DNA from: Actinoplanes auranticolor
GTDB lineage: Bacteria > Actinomycetota > Actinomycetes > Mycobacteriales > Micromonosporaceae
Length of the DNA: 64,000 bases
Reading direction: 5' to 3'
Assembly: GCF_018332655.1 (NCBI RefSeq)
Contig: NZ_BOQL01000026.1
Span: 1-64,000, forward strand
Made by a program: the position numbers and the translations under genes. Positions 25,531 to 35,163 of this stretch are shown in pieces. The notes under the pieces are model-generated. The model was given only the letters and a program-made list of their open reading frames with translations. It was not told where the DNA came from and made no database searches. Numbering within the stretch: the first letter of the stretch is position 1; each line of letters starts with the position of its first letter.

Positions 25531-27309
25531 GTGGCACGTAGCGACGAGGCGTCAGGCGCCGCACGTTGGGAGAAAGAGGCCAACGATCTCTCCAGCCAGG
25601 TTGCGTTCCTGCAAGAGGAACTCGCTCTGGTACGGCGCAAGTTGACCGAAAGCCCCCGACACGTCCGGCAGCTCGAGGAACGGCTCGCGGCGACGCAGGC
25701 GCAGCTGGCCCGGCTGACCGAGAACAACGACCGGCTCGTGGCGACCCTCAAGGAAGCCCGATCCCAGATCGTCACTCTCAAAGAAGAGATTGACCGGCTC
25801 GCCCAGCCGCCCAGCGGCTACGGCGTATTCCTGGCCGCCCACGAGGACGGCACTGTCGATGTCTTCACCGGCGGTCGCAAGCTGCGGGTGGCGGTCTCGC
25901 CGTCGCTCGTGGTCGAGGATCTCAAGCGGGGGCAGGAAGTCCTGCTCAACGACGCGCTCAACGTCGTCGACGCGTTCGGCTACGAGCGGGTCGGCGAGGT
26001 CGTCCTGCTCAAGGAAGTCCTCGAGAATCCCGCCGGTGGTCCGGGTGACCGGGCGCTGGTGATCTCGCACGCCGACGAGGAGCGGATCGTCCACCTGGCC
26101 GACTCGCTGCAGGTCTCGAAGCTGCGTGCGGGCGACTCGCTCATGATCGAGCCGCGCTCGGCGTACGCGTACGAGCGCATCCCGAAGAGCGAGGTCGAGG
26201 AGCTCGTCCTCGAGGAAGTGCCGGACGTCGACTACACCGACATCGGTGGTCTGCACTCGCAGATCGAGCAGATCCGCGACGCGGTGGAGCTGCCGTTCCT
26301 GCACGCCGACCTGTTCCGGGAGCACCAGCTGCGCCCGCCGAAGGGCATCCTGCTCTACGGCCCGCCCGGCTGCGGTAAGACCCTGATCGCCAAGGCGGTC
26401 GCCAACTCGCTCGCGAAGAAGATCGCCGAGCGCCGCGGCGAGGAGAAGCACACCAGCTACTTCCTCAACATCAAGGGTCCCGAGCTGCTCAACAAGTACG
26501 TGGGTGAGACCGAGCGGCACATCCGCCTGGTCTTCCAGCGGGCCCGGGAGAAGGCCGGCGAGGGTACGCCGGTCATTGTGTTCTTCGACGAGATGGACTC
26601 GATCTTCCGTACCCGTGGCTCCGGCGTCTCCTCCGACGTGGAGAACACCATCGTCCCGCAGCTGCTCAGCGAGATCGACGGCGTCGAGGGCCTGGAGAAC
26701 GTCATCGTCATCGGCGCCTCCAACCGGGAAGACATGATCGACCCGGCGATCCTGCGCCCCGGCCGCCTCGATGTGAAGATCAAGATCGAGCGTCCGGACG
26801 CGGAGGCGGCGAAGGACATCTTCGCCAAGTACATCCTCAGCGGCCTGCCGCTGAGCGAGGACGACCTCACCGAGCACGGCGGCGACCGCGATGTCACCGT
26901 CGCCGCGATGATCGAGGCCGTCGTCCTGCGGATGTACACGGAGACGGAGGAGAACCGCTTCCTGGAGGTCACCTACGCCAACGGTGACAAGGAGGTCCTG
27001 TACTTCAAGGACTTCAACTCCGGCGCGATGATCCAGAACATCGTCGACCGCGGCAAGAAGATGGCGATCAAGGAGTTCCTCACCTCCGGCAAGAAGGGCC
27101 TGCGACTGCAGCACCTGCTCGACAGCTGCGTCGACGAGTTCCGGGAGAACGAGGACCTGCCCAACACCACCAACCCCGACGACTGGGCCCGCATCTCCGG
27201 CAAGAAGGGCGAGCGGATCGTCTACATCCGTACGCTCGTCTCCGGCGGCAAGGGCGCAGAGGCCGGCCGCTCCATCGAGACGGCCAGCAACACCGGTCAG
27301 TACCTGTAG
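25531..27309 (+). CDS. arc: Proteasome-associated AAA ATPase ARC/Mpa
   Basis: 592 residues, GTG start. N-terminal coiled coil (about residues 12-90) binds Pup. Two OB folds (about 95-240) follow, then the AAA domain with Walker A GPPGCGKT, Walker [10 protein letters not shown] and arginine finger region RPGRLDVKI. The C-terminus ends in GQYL, the HbYX-like motif that docks into the 20S proteasome. The ring-shaped ATPase unfolds pupylated proteins and feeds them to PrcAB. A short leader precedes the gene. It heads the Pup-proteasome locus. Confidence 0.98.
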   Translation: MARSDEASGAARWEKEANDLSSQVAFLQEELALVRRKLTESPRHVRQLEERLAATQAQLARLTENNDRLVATLKEARSQIVTLKEEIDRLAQPPSGYGVFLAAHEDGTVDVFTGGRKLRVAVSPSLVVEDLKRGQEVLLNDALNVVDAFGYERVGEVVLLKEVLENPAGGPGDRALVISHADEERIVHLADSLQVSKLRAGDSLMIEPRSAYAYERIPKSEVEELVLEEVPDVDYTDIGGLHSQIEQIRDAVELPFLHADLFREHQLRPPKGILLYGPPGCGKTLIAKAVANSLAKKIAERRGEEKHTSYFLNIKGPELLNKYVGETERHIRLVFQRAREKAGEGTPVIVFFDEMDSIFRTRGSGVSSDVENTIVPQLLSEIDGVEGLENVIVIGASNREDMIDPAILRPGRLDVKIKIERPDAEAAKDIFAKYILSGLPLSEDDLTEHGGDRDVTVAAMIEAVVLRMYTETEENRFLEVTYANGDKEVLYFKDFNSGAMIQNIVDRGKKMAIKEFLTSGKKGLRLQHLLDSCVDEFRENEDLPNTTNPDDWARISGKKGERIVYIRTLVSGGKGAEAGRSIETASNTGQYL

Positions 27310-27326
27310 GAAGCCGAGCAACGCCC

Positions 27327-27370
27327 GACGCGGGCGGGGAGGCGCTACGACGCGCCCCCTCGTCCGCGTT
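27327..27370 (+). terminator. Imperfect hairpin after arc
   Basis: A GC-rich stem (about 27327-27345 with 27350-27370, several mismatches and G-U pairs) lies just after the arc stop and before the dop promoter. It may terminate arc transcription or attenuate it. Confidence 0.4.
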
Positions 27371-27484
27371 GTGCATCTCTACCCTGCGTGTTCTGGTGCG
27401 CACGTGCGGGTGCGAGTACGGACAGAGAAGCGTCTAGGCTCGATACATGGGCAACGGCAGCACAGTGGCGGGTGGGGTGGCAGC

Positions 27485-29002
27485 ATGAGCGTTCGACGAA
27501 TCATGGGTACCGAGGTCGAGTACGGCATTTCGGTGCCCGGGCAGCCCGGCGCCAACCCGATGGTCACCTCATCGCAGGTGGTCAACGCCTACGGAGCACG
27601 ACCGGAGCTCAACCGCGGCGGCCGCGCCCGGTGGGACTATGAGGAGGAGTCGCCGCTGCGCGACGCCCGCGGCTTCACCTACTCGGGTGCCGCGTACGAC
27701 CCGGCCGACGCGCTCGCCGACGAGGACCTCGGCCTGGCCAACGTGATACTGACCAACGGTGCCCGCCTCTACGTCGACCACGCCCACCCGGAGTACAGCA
27801 CCCCGGAATGCACCAACCCGCTGGACATCGTCCGCTGGGACAAGGCCGGCGAGCGGGTCATGGCCGAGGCGTCCCGGCGCGCCGCCTCGATCCCCGGCAC
27901 CCACCGCATCCAGCTCTACAAGAACAACACCGACAACAAAGGCGCCTCGTACGGCTCGCACGAGAACTACCTCATGCGCCGCCAGACGCCCTTCGCCGAC
28001 ATCGTCGCGCACCTGACGCCGTTCTTCGTCACCCGCCAGATCTTCTGCGGCGCCGGCCGCGTCGGCATCGGCCAGGACGGCAGCGGCGCCGGTTTCCAGA
28101 TCTCCTCGCGCGCCGACTTCTTCGAGGTCGAGGTCGGCCTGGAGACCACGCTGAAGCGGCCCATCATCAACACCCGCGACGAGCCGCACTCGGACGCGGA
28201 CAAGTACCGCCGGCTGCACGTGATCATCGGCGACGCCAACCTCTCCGAGATCTCCACCTACCTCAAGGTCGGCACGACCGCCCTGATCCTCAACATGATC
28301 GAGGAGAAGGTGTTCACCGGCGAGCTCGGCATCGCCGACCCGGTCTCCGAGCTCAAGGCGGTCAGCCACGACCCGTCGCTCAAGCACCTCATGCGCCTGC
28401 GCGACGGCCGCAAGCTCACCGCGCTTGACCTGCAGTGGGCCTACTACGAGCGCGCCAAGGCGTTCTGCGACGAGCGCTACGGCGCCGACGTGGACGAGCA
28501 GACCGCGGACATCCTGCAGCGCTGGGAGGACGTCCTCGACCAGCTCGGCCGCGACCCGATGCAGCTCTCCGACCAGCTCGACTGGGTGGCCAAGCTGCGG
28601 CTGCTGGAGGGCTACCGCGAGCGCGAGAACCTCACCTGGTCCTCGCCCAAGCTGCAGCTGGTCGACCTGCAGTACTCCGACGTACGGACCGAGAAGGGCC
28701 TGTACCACCGCCTGGTCGCCCGCGGCTCGATGAAGACGCTGCTGGACGACGACGAGACCCGCCGCGCGATGGTGGAACCGCCCGAGGACACCCGGGCCTA
28801 CTTCCGCGGCCAGTGCCTGGCCCGGTACGCGTCCGAGGTGGTCGCGGCCAGCTGGGATTCGGTGATCTTCGACGTGGGTCGCGAATCGCTCGTGCGCGTC
28901 CCGATGATGGAGCCCGAACGGGGCACCAGGAAGCACGTCGGCGCCCTGTTCGACAAGTGCGACACCGCGAAGGACCTGCTCGAGGTGATCACGAGCCGTT
29001 GA
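27485..29002 (+). CDS. dop: Pup deamidase/depupylase Dop
   Basis: 505 residues. The glutamine-synthetase-like start [19 protein letters not shown] carries the catalytic Glu motif. The extended Dop loop is seen around residues 40-80. Metal and ATP-binding segments include [15 protein letters not shown] and [11 protein letters not shown]. The protein converts the C-terminal Gln of Pup to Glu and removes Pup from targets. It closely resembles PafA, encoded 4 kb away. ATG at 27485. A hairpin follows the stop, separating dop from pup. Confidence 0.97.
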   Translation: MSVRRIMGTEVEYGISVPGQPGANPMVTSSQVVNAYGARPELNRGGRARWDYEEESPLRDARGFTYSGAAYDPADALADEDLGLANVILTNGARLYVDHAHPEYSTPECTNPLDIVRWDKAGERVMAEASRRAASIPGTHRIQLYKNNTDNKGASYGSHENYLMRRQTPFADIVAHLTPFFVTRQIFCGAGRVGIGQDGSGAGFQISSRADFFEVEVGLETTLKRPIINTRDEPHSDADKYRRLHVIIGDANLSEISTYLKVGTTALILNMIEEKVFTGELGIADPVSELKAVSHDPSLKHLMRLRDGRKLTALDLQWAYYERAKAFCDERYGADVDEQTADILQRWEDVLDQLGRDPMQLSDQLDWVAKLRLLEGYRERENLTWSSPKLQLVDLQYSDVRTEKGLYHRLVARGSMKTLLDDDETRRAMVEPPEDTRAYFRGQCLARYASEVVAASWDSVIFDVGRESLVRVPMMEPERGTRKHVGALFDKCDTAKDLLEVITSR

Positions 29003-29006
29003 CCGG

Positions 29007-29034
29007 GAAACGCCCGTGTGCCGACGGGCGTTTC
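29007..29034 (+). terminator. Intrinsic-type terminator between dop and pup
   Basis: GAAACGCCCGT at 29007-29017 pairs exactly with ACGGGCGTTTC at 29024-29034, with a 6-base loop, and T-rich bases follow. It starts only five bases after the dop stop. Read-through or a separate pup promoter is then needed. Confidence 0.75.
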
Positions 29035-29059
29035 TGTCGGACCCGCGAGGTAAGTTTTT

Positions 29060-29079
29060 CCCAACCCGAAGCGGTTGGG
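29060..29079 (+). promoter_or_regulatory. Hairpin in the pup leader
   Basis: CCCAACC at 29060-29066 pairs with GGTTGGG at 29073-29079 around a CGAAGC loop, preceded by GTTTTT. It lies between the dop terminator and the pup ribosome site (AAGGGGGA), so it may be a second terminator or a leader structure affecting pup expression. Confidence 0.45.
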
Positions 29080-29097
29080 TCACGAAGGGGGACAGCC

Positions 29098-29313
29098 ATG
29101 GCAACGCGAGACACCGGCGGTCAGTCGCAGTCCGGCAAGGGCAAGCGCGACGAGGAGATCGAGGACGTCACCACCGAGGCCAACCCTGAGGTTGCCGAAC
29201 GACACGCCGAAATCACCGAGGACGTCGACGACCTGCTCGACGAAATCGACTCCGTCCTCGAAGAAAACGCCGAGGAGTTCGTGCGGGGGTATGTACAAAA
29301 AGGCGGCCAGTGA
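29098..29313 (+). CDS. pup: Prokaryotic ubiquitin-like protein Pup
   Basis: 71 residues, acidic and mostly disordered, with the family's C-terminal half (EEIEDVTTEANPEV, then DDLLDEIDSVLEENAEEFV) and the end GYVQKGGQ. The C-terminal Gln must be deamidated by Dop to Glu before PafA ligates it to lysines. The ribosome site is AAGGGGGA. The stop overlaps the GTG of the next gene by four bases. Confidence 0.98.
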   Translation: MATRDTGGQSQSGKGKRDEEIEDVTTEANPEVAERHAEITEDVDDLLDEIDSVLEENAEEFVRGYVQKGGQ

Positions 29314-29891
29314 GCGATATGTCCGATTCGGGGGAATTGGATAGTGTGCACTGTCCTCAGTGCGGTCGAGATCTACCGCGCTCCGAATTCCATTCCAACC
29401 GCCGGCGGCCCAATGGCCTGGCCTACTACTGCAAGCGGTGCGCCGCTGAGCGGTCGGAAGCGAGCCGTCGGCGGCGTGGGATCTCCGCGCGGCGGCAGGC
29501 GCCGGTGCCGGTGCCCGATGGGTCGAAGTGGTGCCCCGATTGCGAGACGGCCAAGCCGCTGACGGCGTTCGCCCGTACCCGGGCGAACGCCAGTGGATAC
29601 CACAGCTATTGCCTGCTTTGTCATAACGCCCGAGGTAACGAGACCAGGCAACGTCTCTATGGCGCCCCTGATCCCCAACACGTCGATCACGATCACCGCA
29701 CCGGCTGGGTTCGCGGGATACTGTGCTTCAACTGCAACGGCGGCCTGGGGCGGTTCCGGGACAACCCGGTGTTCCTCGCCGAGGCTATTACGTATCTGAA
29801 AGGAACCACGTGGCAGCGGGTTTTGATCCATCCGGGCGTCTTCCAGATGTGTTCACCAATGCGGGGACGTCCTCCTTCACGCAGTTCCTGA
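29310..29891 (+). CDS. Endonuclease VII-like HNH protein within the proteasome operon
   Basis: 193 residues. Two zinc knuckles come first ([18 protein letters not shown]...CKRC and [11 protein letters not shown]...CLLC). The HNH core [19 protein letters not shown] and [10 protein letters not shown] then match recombination endonuclease VII (PF02945) proteins. The gene starts at a GTG inside the pup stop and extends 82 bases into prcB. The C-terminal 25 or so residues are encoded over the prcB start and look less conserved. A DNA-cleavage role is inferred from the domain; its link to proteolysis is unknown. Confidence 0.85.
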   Translation: MSDMSDSGELDSVHCPQCGRDLPRSEFHSNRRRPNGLAYYCKRCAAERSEASRRRRGISARRQAPVPVPDGSKWCPDCETAKPLTAFARTRANASGYHSYCLLCHNARGNETRQRLYGAPDPQHVDHDHRTGWVRGILCFNCNGGLGRFRDNPVFLAEAITYLKGTTWQRVLIHPGVFQMCSPMRGRPPSRSS

Positions 29892-30649
29892 GCCAAGCGG
29901 CCCCCGAGCTGCTGCCGGGTCGCCGGCCGCTGCCGCCGGGGATGGCCGCCGACATCGCGCCGCACGGCACCACCATCGTCGCCATCGCCACCGCCGAGGG
30001 CGTCGTGATGGCCGGCGACCGGCGCGCCACCATGGGCAACCTCATCGCCAGCCGGGACATCGAGAAGGTGCACCCGGCCGACGCGTACTCGCTGATCGGC
30101 ATCGCGGGCACGGCCGGCATCGGCATCGAGCTGATGCGCATCTTCCAGGTCGAGCTGGAGCACTACGAGAAGATCGAGGGCGCGATGCTGTCCCTCGACG
30201 GCAAGGCCAACCGGCTCGCCGCCATGGTGCGCGGCAACCTCGGTGCGGCCATGCAGGGCCTGGCCGTGGTGCCGCTCTTCGCGGGCTTCGACCTGTCCCC
30301 GTCCGACCCGTCGAAGGTCGGTCGCATCTTCAGCTTCGACGTCGCCGGCGGCCTCTACGAGGAGACCGGCTACGACGCGATCGGCTCCGGTTCGCTGTTC
30401 GCCAAGTCGGCCCTGAAGAAGCGCTACCGTCCCGGCGTCAGCACCCAGGACGCTATCCGTCTCGCGGTCGAGGCGCTCTACGACGCCGCTGACGACGACA
30501 CCGCGACCGGTGGCCCGGACCTGACCCGCAAGATCTATCCGGTGGTGATGACCGCGACGGCGGACAGCACCCACCGGCTGACCGAGGCCGAGATCAACGC
30601 GGTGGCCGAGCAAGTGGTCGCCGGACGGATGGAGAACCCGGGCGGCTGA
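29810..30649 (+). CDS. prcB: Proteasome beta subunit PrcB
   Basis: 279 residues. The propeptide is about 53 residues and ends at [20 protein letters not shown], where cleavage exposes Thr54 as the catalytic N-terminal nucleophile, and the downstream Asp/Arg/Lys region fits the 20S beta fold. The GTG at 29810 is preceded by AAAGGA at 5 bases. The first 82 bases lie inside the HNH gene in another frame. Forms the proteolytic chamber with PrcA. Confidence 0.97.
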   Translation: MAAGFDPSGRLPDVFTNAGTSSFTQFLSQAAPELLPGRRPLPPGMAADIAPHGTTIVAIATAEGVVMAGDRRATMGNLIASRDIEKVHPADAYSLIGIAGTAGIGIELMRIFQVELEHYEKIEGAMLSLDGKANRLAAMVRGNLGAAMQGLAVVPLFAGFDLSPSDPSKVGRIFSFDVAGGLYEETGYDAIGSGSLFAKSALKKRYRPGVSTQDAIRLAVEALYDAADDDTATGGPDLTRKIYPVVMTATADSTHRLTEAEINAVAEQVVAGRMENPGG

Positions 30650-30706
30650 TGCCCCCCGGTTCTCCCACCTGAACCCGCCATCCGGTCTTCGAAGGAGTTG
30701 CCACCC

Positions 30707-31564
30707 GTGGCCATGCAGTTCTACGCCTCACCCGAGCAGGTCCAGCGCGACCGCTCGGAGTACGCCCGCAAGGGCATCGCCCGCGGCCGCTCCGCCGTCG
30801 TCCTCACCTACGAGGGCGGCGTCCTGCTGGTCGCCGAGAATCTCACCTCGCTGCGCAAGATCAGCGAGCTGTACGACAGGATCGGTTTCGCGGCTGTCGG
30901 CCGCTACAACGAGTTCGAGAGCCTGCGCCGGGCCGGCGTACGGATGGCCGACCTCAACGGTCTCGCCTACGACCGCCGGGACGTGACCGGCCGCGCCCTG
31001 GCGAACGCCTACACCCAGACGCTGGGTGCGATCTTCTCCGAGACGCAGAAGCCGTACGAGGTGGAGATCTGCGTGGCGCAGGTCGGCACCTCGCCCGAGG
31101 CCGACGAGCTGTACCGGATCACCTACGACGGTTCGGTGCAGGACGAGCCCGGCTTCATGGCGATGGGCGGCTCCGCCGAGGCCATCTCGACGGTGCTCAA
31201 GTCCCGCCACGACGTCGCGGCGGACCTGCAGACCGCCCTCGCGCTGGCGGTCGAGGGCCTGGCCAGCGTCGGCGGGGAGAACGGCACCCCGCGCACGCTG
31301 GGCGCCTCCCAGCTCGAGGTGGCGGTTCTGGACCGTAGCCGCAAGGGCCGCACCTTCCGCCGCATCTCGGGCGCGGCGCTGACCACGCTGCTCGAGGGCG
31401 GCAAGGACGAGCCGGAGAAGGAGGTCGGCGAGGCGGGCGACGTCGCACCGCCGGCACCGGCCGAGGACAAGCCGACAGTCTCGGCGGCCTCGGTCGACCT
31501 GGAGGGCAAGCCCGAGGCGGACCCGGCCAAGCCGGCCGACGACACCAACGGCGACGGCTCCTGA
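30707..31564 (+). CDS. prcA: Proteasome alpha subunit PrcA
   Basis: 285 residues. The conserved alpha-subunit start [20 protein letters not shown] is followed by [22 protein letters not shown]. The C-terminal extension (after about residue 235) is acidic and Pro/Ala-rich, likely flexible. Start GTG 30707 has AAGGAG 9 bases upstream; the ATG two codons later is an alternative. It forms the outer rings of the 20S core that contact ARC. Confidence 0.97.
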   Translation: MAMQFYASPEQVQRDRSEYARKGIARGRSAVVLTYEGGVLLVAENLTSLRKISELYDRIGFAAVGRYNEFESLRRAGVRMADLNGLAYDRRDVTGRALANAYTQTLGAIFSETQKPYEVEICVAQVGTSPEADELYRITYDGSVQDEPGFMAMGGSAEAISTVLKSRHDVAADLQTALALAVEGLASVGGENGTPRTLGASQLEVAVLDRSRKGRTFRRISGAALTTLLEGGKDEPEKEVGEAGDVAPPAPAEDKPTVSAASVDLEGKPEADPAKPADDTNGDGS

Positions 31565-31582
31565 CCTGAATCCGGTGCCGCA

Positions 31583-31617
31583 CCCCCGGCCTCGCCCGCA
31601 CGGGCCGGGCTCGGGGG
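31583..31617. terminator. GC-rich imperfect hairpin between prcA and rmlB
   Basis: CCCCCGGCCTCGCCCG pairs imperfectly with CGGGCCGGGCTCGGGGG. It is between two convergent genes and could end both transcripts. Confidence 0.45.
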
Positions 31618-31655
31618 AGCGGCCGGGCCGGGAGCAGGCTGAGGACCGGCGAGCC

Positions 31656-32630
31656 TCAGTCGATGACGTTCGGGCGCCACCAGTCCTCGTTGTCGCGGTA
31701 CCACTGCACCGTCTCCGCCAGTCCCGCGGCGAAGTCCACCCTGGGCCGATAGCCCAGCTCCTGCCGGATGCGCTCGTCGTCCAAGGCGTACCGGCGGTCG
31801 TGCCCCTTGCGGTCCTCGACGGTCTCCACCCGGTCCCACCCCGCCCCGCACGCCTCCAGCAGCATGCCGGTCAGCTTCCGGTTGGTCAGTTCCTCGTTCC
31901 CGCCGATGTGGTAGACCTCGCCCGCCTTGCCTTCCAGGAGCGCCAGCGCCGTCCCCCGGCAGTGGTCGTCCACGTGCACCCAGTCGCGCACCTGCTCACC
32001 GTCGCCGTACAGGGGCACCGTGCGGCCCCTCAGCAGGTTCGTGACGAAGCGGGGGATCAGTTTCTCCGGGTGCTGGTACGGCCCGTAGTTGTTGGCGCAG
32101 CGGGTCACCACGACCGGCAGCTCATGAGTGCGGTGGTACGCCAGCGCCAGCAGGTCCGCGCCCGCTTTGGTGGCCGCGTACGGCGAGTTCGGGGCCAGTG
32201 GTGACCTCTCCGTCCACGCGCCCGTGCTGATCGAGCCGTAGACCTCGTCCGTCGAGACGTGCACGAAGCGGCTGGTGCCGTGCCGCAGCGCCGCGTCCAG
32301 CAGCACCTGGGTGCCGACCACGTTGGTCGTGGCGAATTCCGTCGCCGCCCGGATCGAGCGGTCGACGTGCGATTCCGCGGCGAAGTGGACCACCGCGTCG
32401 TGGCGGGGCAGCACCGAGTTCACCAGGGCCGCGTCGGCGATGTCGCCGGGTACGAAGTCGAGGCGTTTGCTCTCCGCGACCGGGCCCAGGTTGGCGAAGT
32501 TGCCGGCGTACGTCAGCTTGTCCAGCACCGTGACCCGGACCCCTTCCAGGCCCGGCAGCGCATCGGTGAGCGCGCCGCGGACGAAGTGGGACCCGATGAA
32601 GCCGGCGCCGCCGGTGACCAGAAGATTCAT
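31656..32630 (-). CDS. rmlB: dTDP-glucose 4,6-dehydratase
   Basis: 324 residues. The Rossmann motif is LVTGGAGFIGSHFVRGA, the substrate loop HVSTDEVYGSIS contains the catalytic Thr-Asp-Glu, and the Tyr/Lys pair is in NSPYAATKAGADLLALAY. These mark it as an extended SDR that makes dTDP-4-keto-6-deoxyglucose. No other rhamnose genes are nearby, so it serves cell-wall or secondary-metabolite sugars made elsewhere. Start at ATG 32630 rather than the longer frame beginning at 32678. Confidence 0.92.
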   Translation of the reverse strand: MNLLVTGGAGFIGSHFVRGALTDALPGLEGVRVTVLDKLTYAGNFANLGPVAESKRLDFVPGDIADAALVNSVLPRHDAVVHFAAESHVDRSIRAATEFATTNVVGTQVLLDAALRHGTSRFVHVSTDEVYGSISTGAWTERSPLAPNSPYAATKAGADLLALAYHRTHELPVVVTRCANNYGPYQHPEKLIPRFVTNLLRGRTVPLYGDGEQVRDWVHVDDHCRGTALALLEGKAGEVYHIGGNEELTNRKLTGMLLEACGAGWDRVETVEDRKGHDRRYALDDERIRQELGYRPRVDFAAGLAETVQWYRDNEDWWRPNVID

Positions 32631-32742
32631 CAAGCGGGAGTGTATCCGCAGGTCCAGGCCCTGCGAGTTGATCTTCACAGACGATCATGACAGATAGCAC
32701 CGGTGAAAGGGCGCGTTGTCACTGCCGCGAACGCCCCGGGTG

Positions 32743-32758
32743 CGGCTAGTGTTTCGTC
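32743..32758 (+). promoter_or_regulatory. Leaderless promoter of pafA
   Basis: GCGGCTAGTGTT includes a TAnnnT -10 box (TAGTGT, 32747-32752) that ends six bases before the ATG at 32759. There is no ribosome site, so the transcript probably begins at the A of ATG. The same 12-mer precedes arc. Confidence 0.65.
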
Positions 32759-34117
32759 ATGGAACGGCGAATTTTCGGCCTCGAAACCGAGTACGGAGTC
32801 ACGTGCACCTACCGGGGACAGCGGCGGCTGTCGCCGGACGAAGTGGCCCGCTACCTGTTCCGCCGAGTGGTGTCCTGGGGACGGTCCAGCAACGTCTTCC
32901 TCCGCAACGGTGCCCGCCTCTACCTCGATGTCGGCTCCCACCCCGAGTACGCGACCCCCGAGTGCGACTCCGTCACCGACCTGGTCGCCCATGACCGTGC
33001 CGGTGAGCGGATCCTGGAAGGTCTCCTCGTCGACGCGGAGAAGCGCCTGCACGACGAGGGCATCGCCGGCGAGATCTACCTCTTCAAGAACAACACCGAC
33101 TCGGCCGGCAACTCGTACGGCTGCCACGAGAACTACCTCGTGAGCCGGCACGGGGAGTTCGGCCGCCTCGCCGACGTGCTCATCCCGTTCCTCGTCACCC
33201 GCCAGCTGATCTGCGGCGCCGGCAAGGTGCTGCAGACCCCGCGCGGCGCGGTCTTCTGCCTCTCGCAGCGGGCCGAGCACATCTGGGAGGGCGTCTCCAG
33301 CGCGACGACGCGCAGCCGCCCGATCATCAATACCCGCGACGAGCCGCACGCCGACGCCGAGCGCTACCGGCGCCTGCACGTCATCGTCGGCGATTCCAAC
33401 ATGAACGAGGTCACCACGCTGCTCAAGGTCGGCAGCGCCGACATCGTGCTGCGGATGATCGAGGCGGGCGTGGTCATGCGCGACCTGTCGCTGGAGAACC
33501 CGATCCGGGCCATCCGCGAGGTGTCGCACGACATCACCGGCCGCCGCAAGATCCGCCTGGCCAACAACAAAGAGGTCAGCGCGCTCGAGATCCAGCAGGA
33601 ATACCTGGCCAAGGCGACGGAGTTCGTCGAGCGCCGCGGCGGCGACCCGACCGCCAAGCGCGTCGTCGAGCTCTGGGGCCGGGTGCTCAACGCGATCGAG
33701 AGCGGCGACCTCGACCCGGTGTCGCGCGAGATCGACTGGGTGTCGAAGTACAAGCTGATCGAGCGGTACCAGGCCAAGCACGAGATGCCGATGTCGCACC
33801 CGCGGATCGCGCAGCTCGACCTGGCGTACCACGACGTGCGCCGCGGCCGCGGCCTCTACGCCCTGATGGAGAAGCGCAAGCAGGTCGACCGCATCTCCAA
33901 CGACCTCGAGATCTTCGAGGCCAAGGAGACGCCGCCGCAGACGACCCGCGCGCGCCTGCGCGGCGAGTTCATCCGGCACGCGCAGGAGAAGCGGCGCGAC
34001 TTCACGGTCGACTGGGTGCACCTCAAGCTCAACGACCAGGCGCAGCGCACGGTCCTGTGCAAGGACCCGTTCCGCGCCTACGACGAGCGGGTGGAGCGCC
34101 TCATCGCCAGCATGTGA
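32759..34117 (+). CDS. pafA: Pup-protein ligase PafA
   Basis: 452 residues. Start [20 protein letters not shown] contains the Glu of the glutamine-synthetase-like active site. Further ATP/Mg segments are [37 protein letters not shown] and [20 protein letters not shown]. It joins deamidated Pup to lysines of targets. The Dop loop is absent, distinguishing it from Dop. Expressed from its own leaderless promoter; it is separated from prcA by the antisense rmlB gene. Confidence 0.97.
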   Translation: MERRIFGLETEYGVTCTYRGQRRLSPDEVARYLFRRVVSWGRSSNVFLRNGARLYLDVGSHPEYATPECDSVTDLVAHDRAGERILEGLLVDAEKRLHDEGIAGEIYLFKNNTDSAGNSYGCHENYLVSRHGEFGRLADVLIPFLVTRQLICGAGKVLQTPRGAVFCLSQRAEHIWEGVSSATTRSRPIINTRDEPHADAERYRRLHVIVGDSNMNEVTTLLKVGSADIVLRMIEAGVVMRDLSLENPIRAIREVSHDITGRRKIRLANNKEVSALEIQQEYLAKATEFVERRGGDPTAKRVVELWGRVLNAIESGDLDPVSREIDWVSKYKLIERYQAKHEMPMSHPRIAQLDLAYHDVRRGRGLYALMEKRKQVDRISNDLEIFEAKETPPQTTRARLRGEFIRHAQEKRRDFTVDWVHLKLNDQAQRTVLCKDPFRAYDERVERLIASM

Positions 34118-34140
34118 GTGAACGGTAGGCTGGTCGGGCC

Positions 34141-34407
34141 ATGACGACACCAGCGCGCGAGCCCGACCAGCATCCGTCCGGCCGCCGTCTCCCCGGCCAG
34201 CCTCCCGGTGTTCAGCATCCGACCGGCCAGAAGCCGGCGGAGCCCGTCGAGGACCGCAAGCCGAGCCTGGTGGAGCGCCGTCGCGAGCGGATCCGGGCCG
34301 AGGTGCAGCAGGCCCGCAACGGTGATCACCGGGTGCCGACCTGGGTGCTGACGACCATCCTGATCGTCATCGTGGTGGCCTGGCTCGCTCTGATCATCAC
34401 CGCCTGA
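34141..34407 (+). CDS. Small membrane protein, C-terminal helix
   Basis: 88 residues. A Pro-rich and charged region of about 65 residues is followed by one hydrophobic helix TWVLTTILIVIVVAWLALII at the end, as in tail-anchored proteins. ATG, 23 bases after pafA in the same direction, so probably cotranscribed. No family recognised. Confidence 0.65.
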   Translation: MTTPAREPDQHPSGRRLPGQPPGVQHPTGQKPAEPVEDRKPSLVERRRERIRAEVQQARNGDHRVPTWVLTTILIVIVVAWLALIITA

Positions 34408-34429
34408 CGCACGGCGGTCATGACGGGTC

Positions 34430-34813
34430 ATGACCCACATCGAGATCGTGGTCGCCGATATCACCGGCGAAGCTGTGGACGCGATCGTCACGGCGGCGAA
34501 CGAATCCCTGCTCGGTGGCGGCGGTGTGGACGGTGCCGTGCACCGCGCGGCCGGGCCACGGCGGCGATCAGGGCGAGGCCGAGGTGCTGGCGTCCTGCTG
34601 CCGGCGTGCGTTGGAGGTGGCCGACCGCATCGGGGCGCGCACGGTGGCCTTCCCCGCGATCGCAACCGGGTCTACGGCTTCCCGGCCGAGCAGGCGGCGG
34701 GCATCGCGGTCCGCGCCATCACCGACACCCCGACGGCGGTGGAAACGGTTCGGCTGGTCGCCTTCGACGCCGAAGCAGGGCGGATCTTGCAGGCGGCGTT
34801 GCGAGCGACCTGA
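34430..34813 (+). pseudogene. Decayed macro-domain protein gene
   Basis: The start reads as a macro domain: [20 protein letters not shown] and [17 protein letters not shown]. At about 34555 the frame shifts into [20 protein letters not shown] then [13 protein letters not shown], and at about 34670 it shifts back to [20 protein letters not shown]. Compared with known macro domains about 35-40 residues are missing after AAGP and one base is lost before VYGFP. The gene cannot make a full ADP-ribose-binding domain. Its substrate would have been ADP-ribose or a derivative. Confidence 0.75.
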
Positions 34814-34845
34814 GCGGTAGAGGTCAGCGGGCGGGGCAGGGTCCG

Positions 34846-34920
34846 GGGATCAAGGACCGGAAGATCAAGCTCTGGAAGATCAAGGTCTCGAAGGTCAAGG
34901 TCATGAAGGTCAAGGTCATG
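34846..34920. repeat. Five 15-bp tandem repeats
   Basis: Units of 15 bases follow one another from 34846: one divergent copy, then AAGATCAAGCTCTGG, AAGATCAAGGTCTCG, and two copies of AAGGTCAAGGTCATG. The run is A-rich against its GC-rich surroundings. The units are multiples of three, encoding Lys-Val-Lys-Val-Met-like repeats on the plus strand and Asp-Leu repeats on the minus. Confidence 0.8.
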
Positions 34921-35163
34921 TCGTGCCTGATTGCATGGCACTGACCGTCGCTCCCGCCGATTGCCAGGTGCGTGCGGAGTCACCCTTGCGCGCTACGCGC
35001 ACAAACCCGAAGCGGCGGGTTCGGTGCTGGGTCGTCCGGGTGAGCGGCGGGTCGAGGTGGTGGGTGGGGGTGGCCGGCCGCTGCTGCGGTCCAGTCGCTC
35101 GCACGCGGCCAGGGGAGCAGGGTTGCGGCCGGGCGGTCAGGGATCAGGGTTGTGGCCGGGTGG
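34921..35163. repeat. Intergenic stretch with imperfect 27-28-bp repeats near its end
   Basis: Three degenerate copies beginning AGCAGGGTTGCGG (about 35117), ATCAGGGTTGTGG (about 35143) and ATCAGGGTTGCGG (about 35171) sit next to each other; the last runs into the 3' end of the DUF3866 gene. No coding gene is supported between the macro pseudogene and that gene (about 350 bases). Confidence 0.55.

Noticed and set aside
25552..27321. 589-residue minus-strand ORF opposite arc
   Set aside because: It mirrors the codon pattern of ARC and has no own features; the plus-strand protein is unambiguous.
31656..32630. Sugar or natural-product biosynthetic cluster around rmlB
   Set aside because: Only one such gene is present, surrounded by proteasome genes; no rmlA, rmlC, rmlD, glycosyltransferase or biosynthetic core gene is in the window.
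32716..32752. PafBC-type (RecA-NDp) promoter before pafA
   Set aside because: TTGTCACTG matches the known -35-like element at eight of nine positions, but the -10 TAGTGT is 22 bases downstream rather than the required 8, and no TAnnnT occurs at the right distance.
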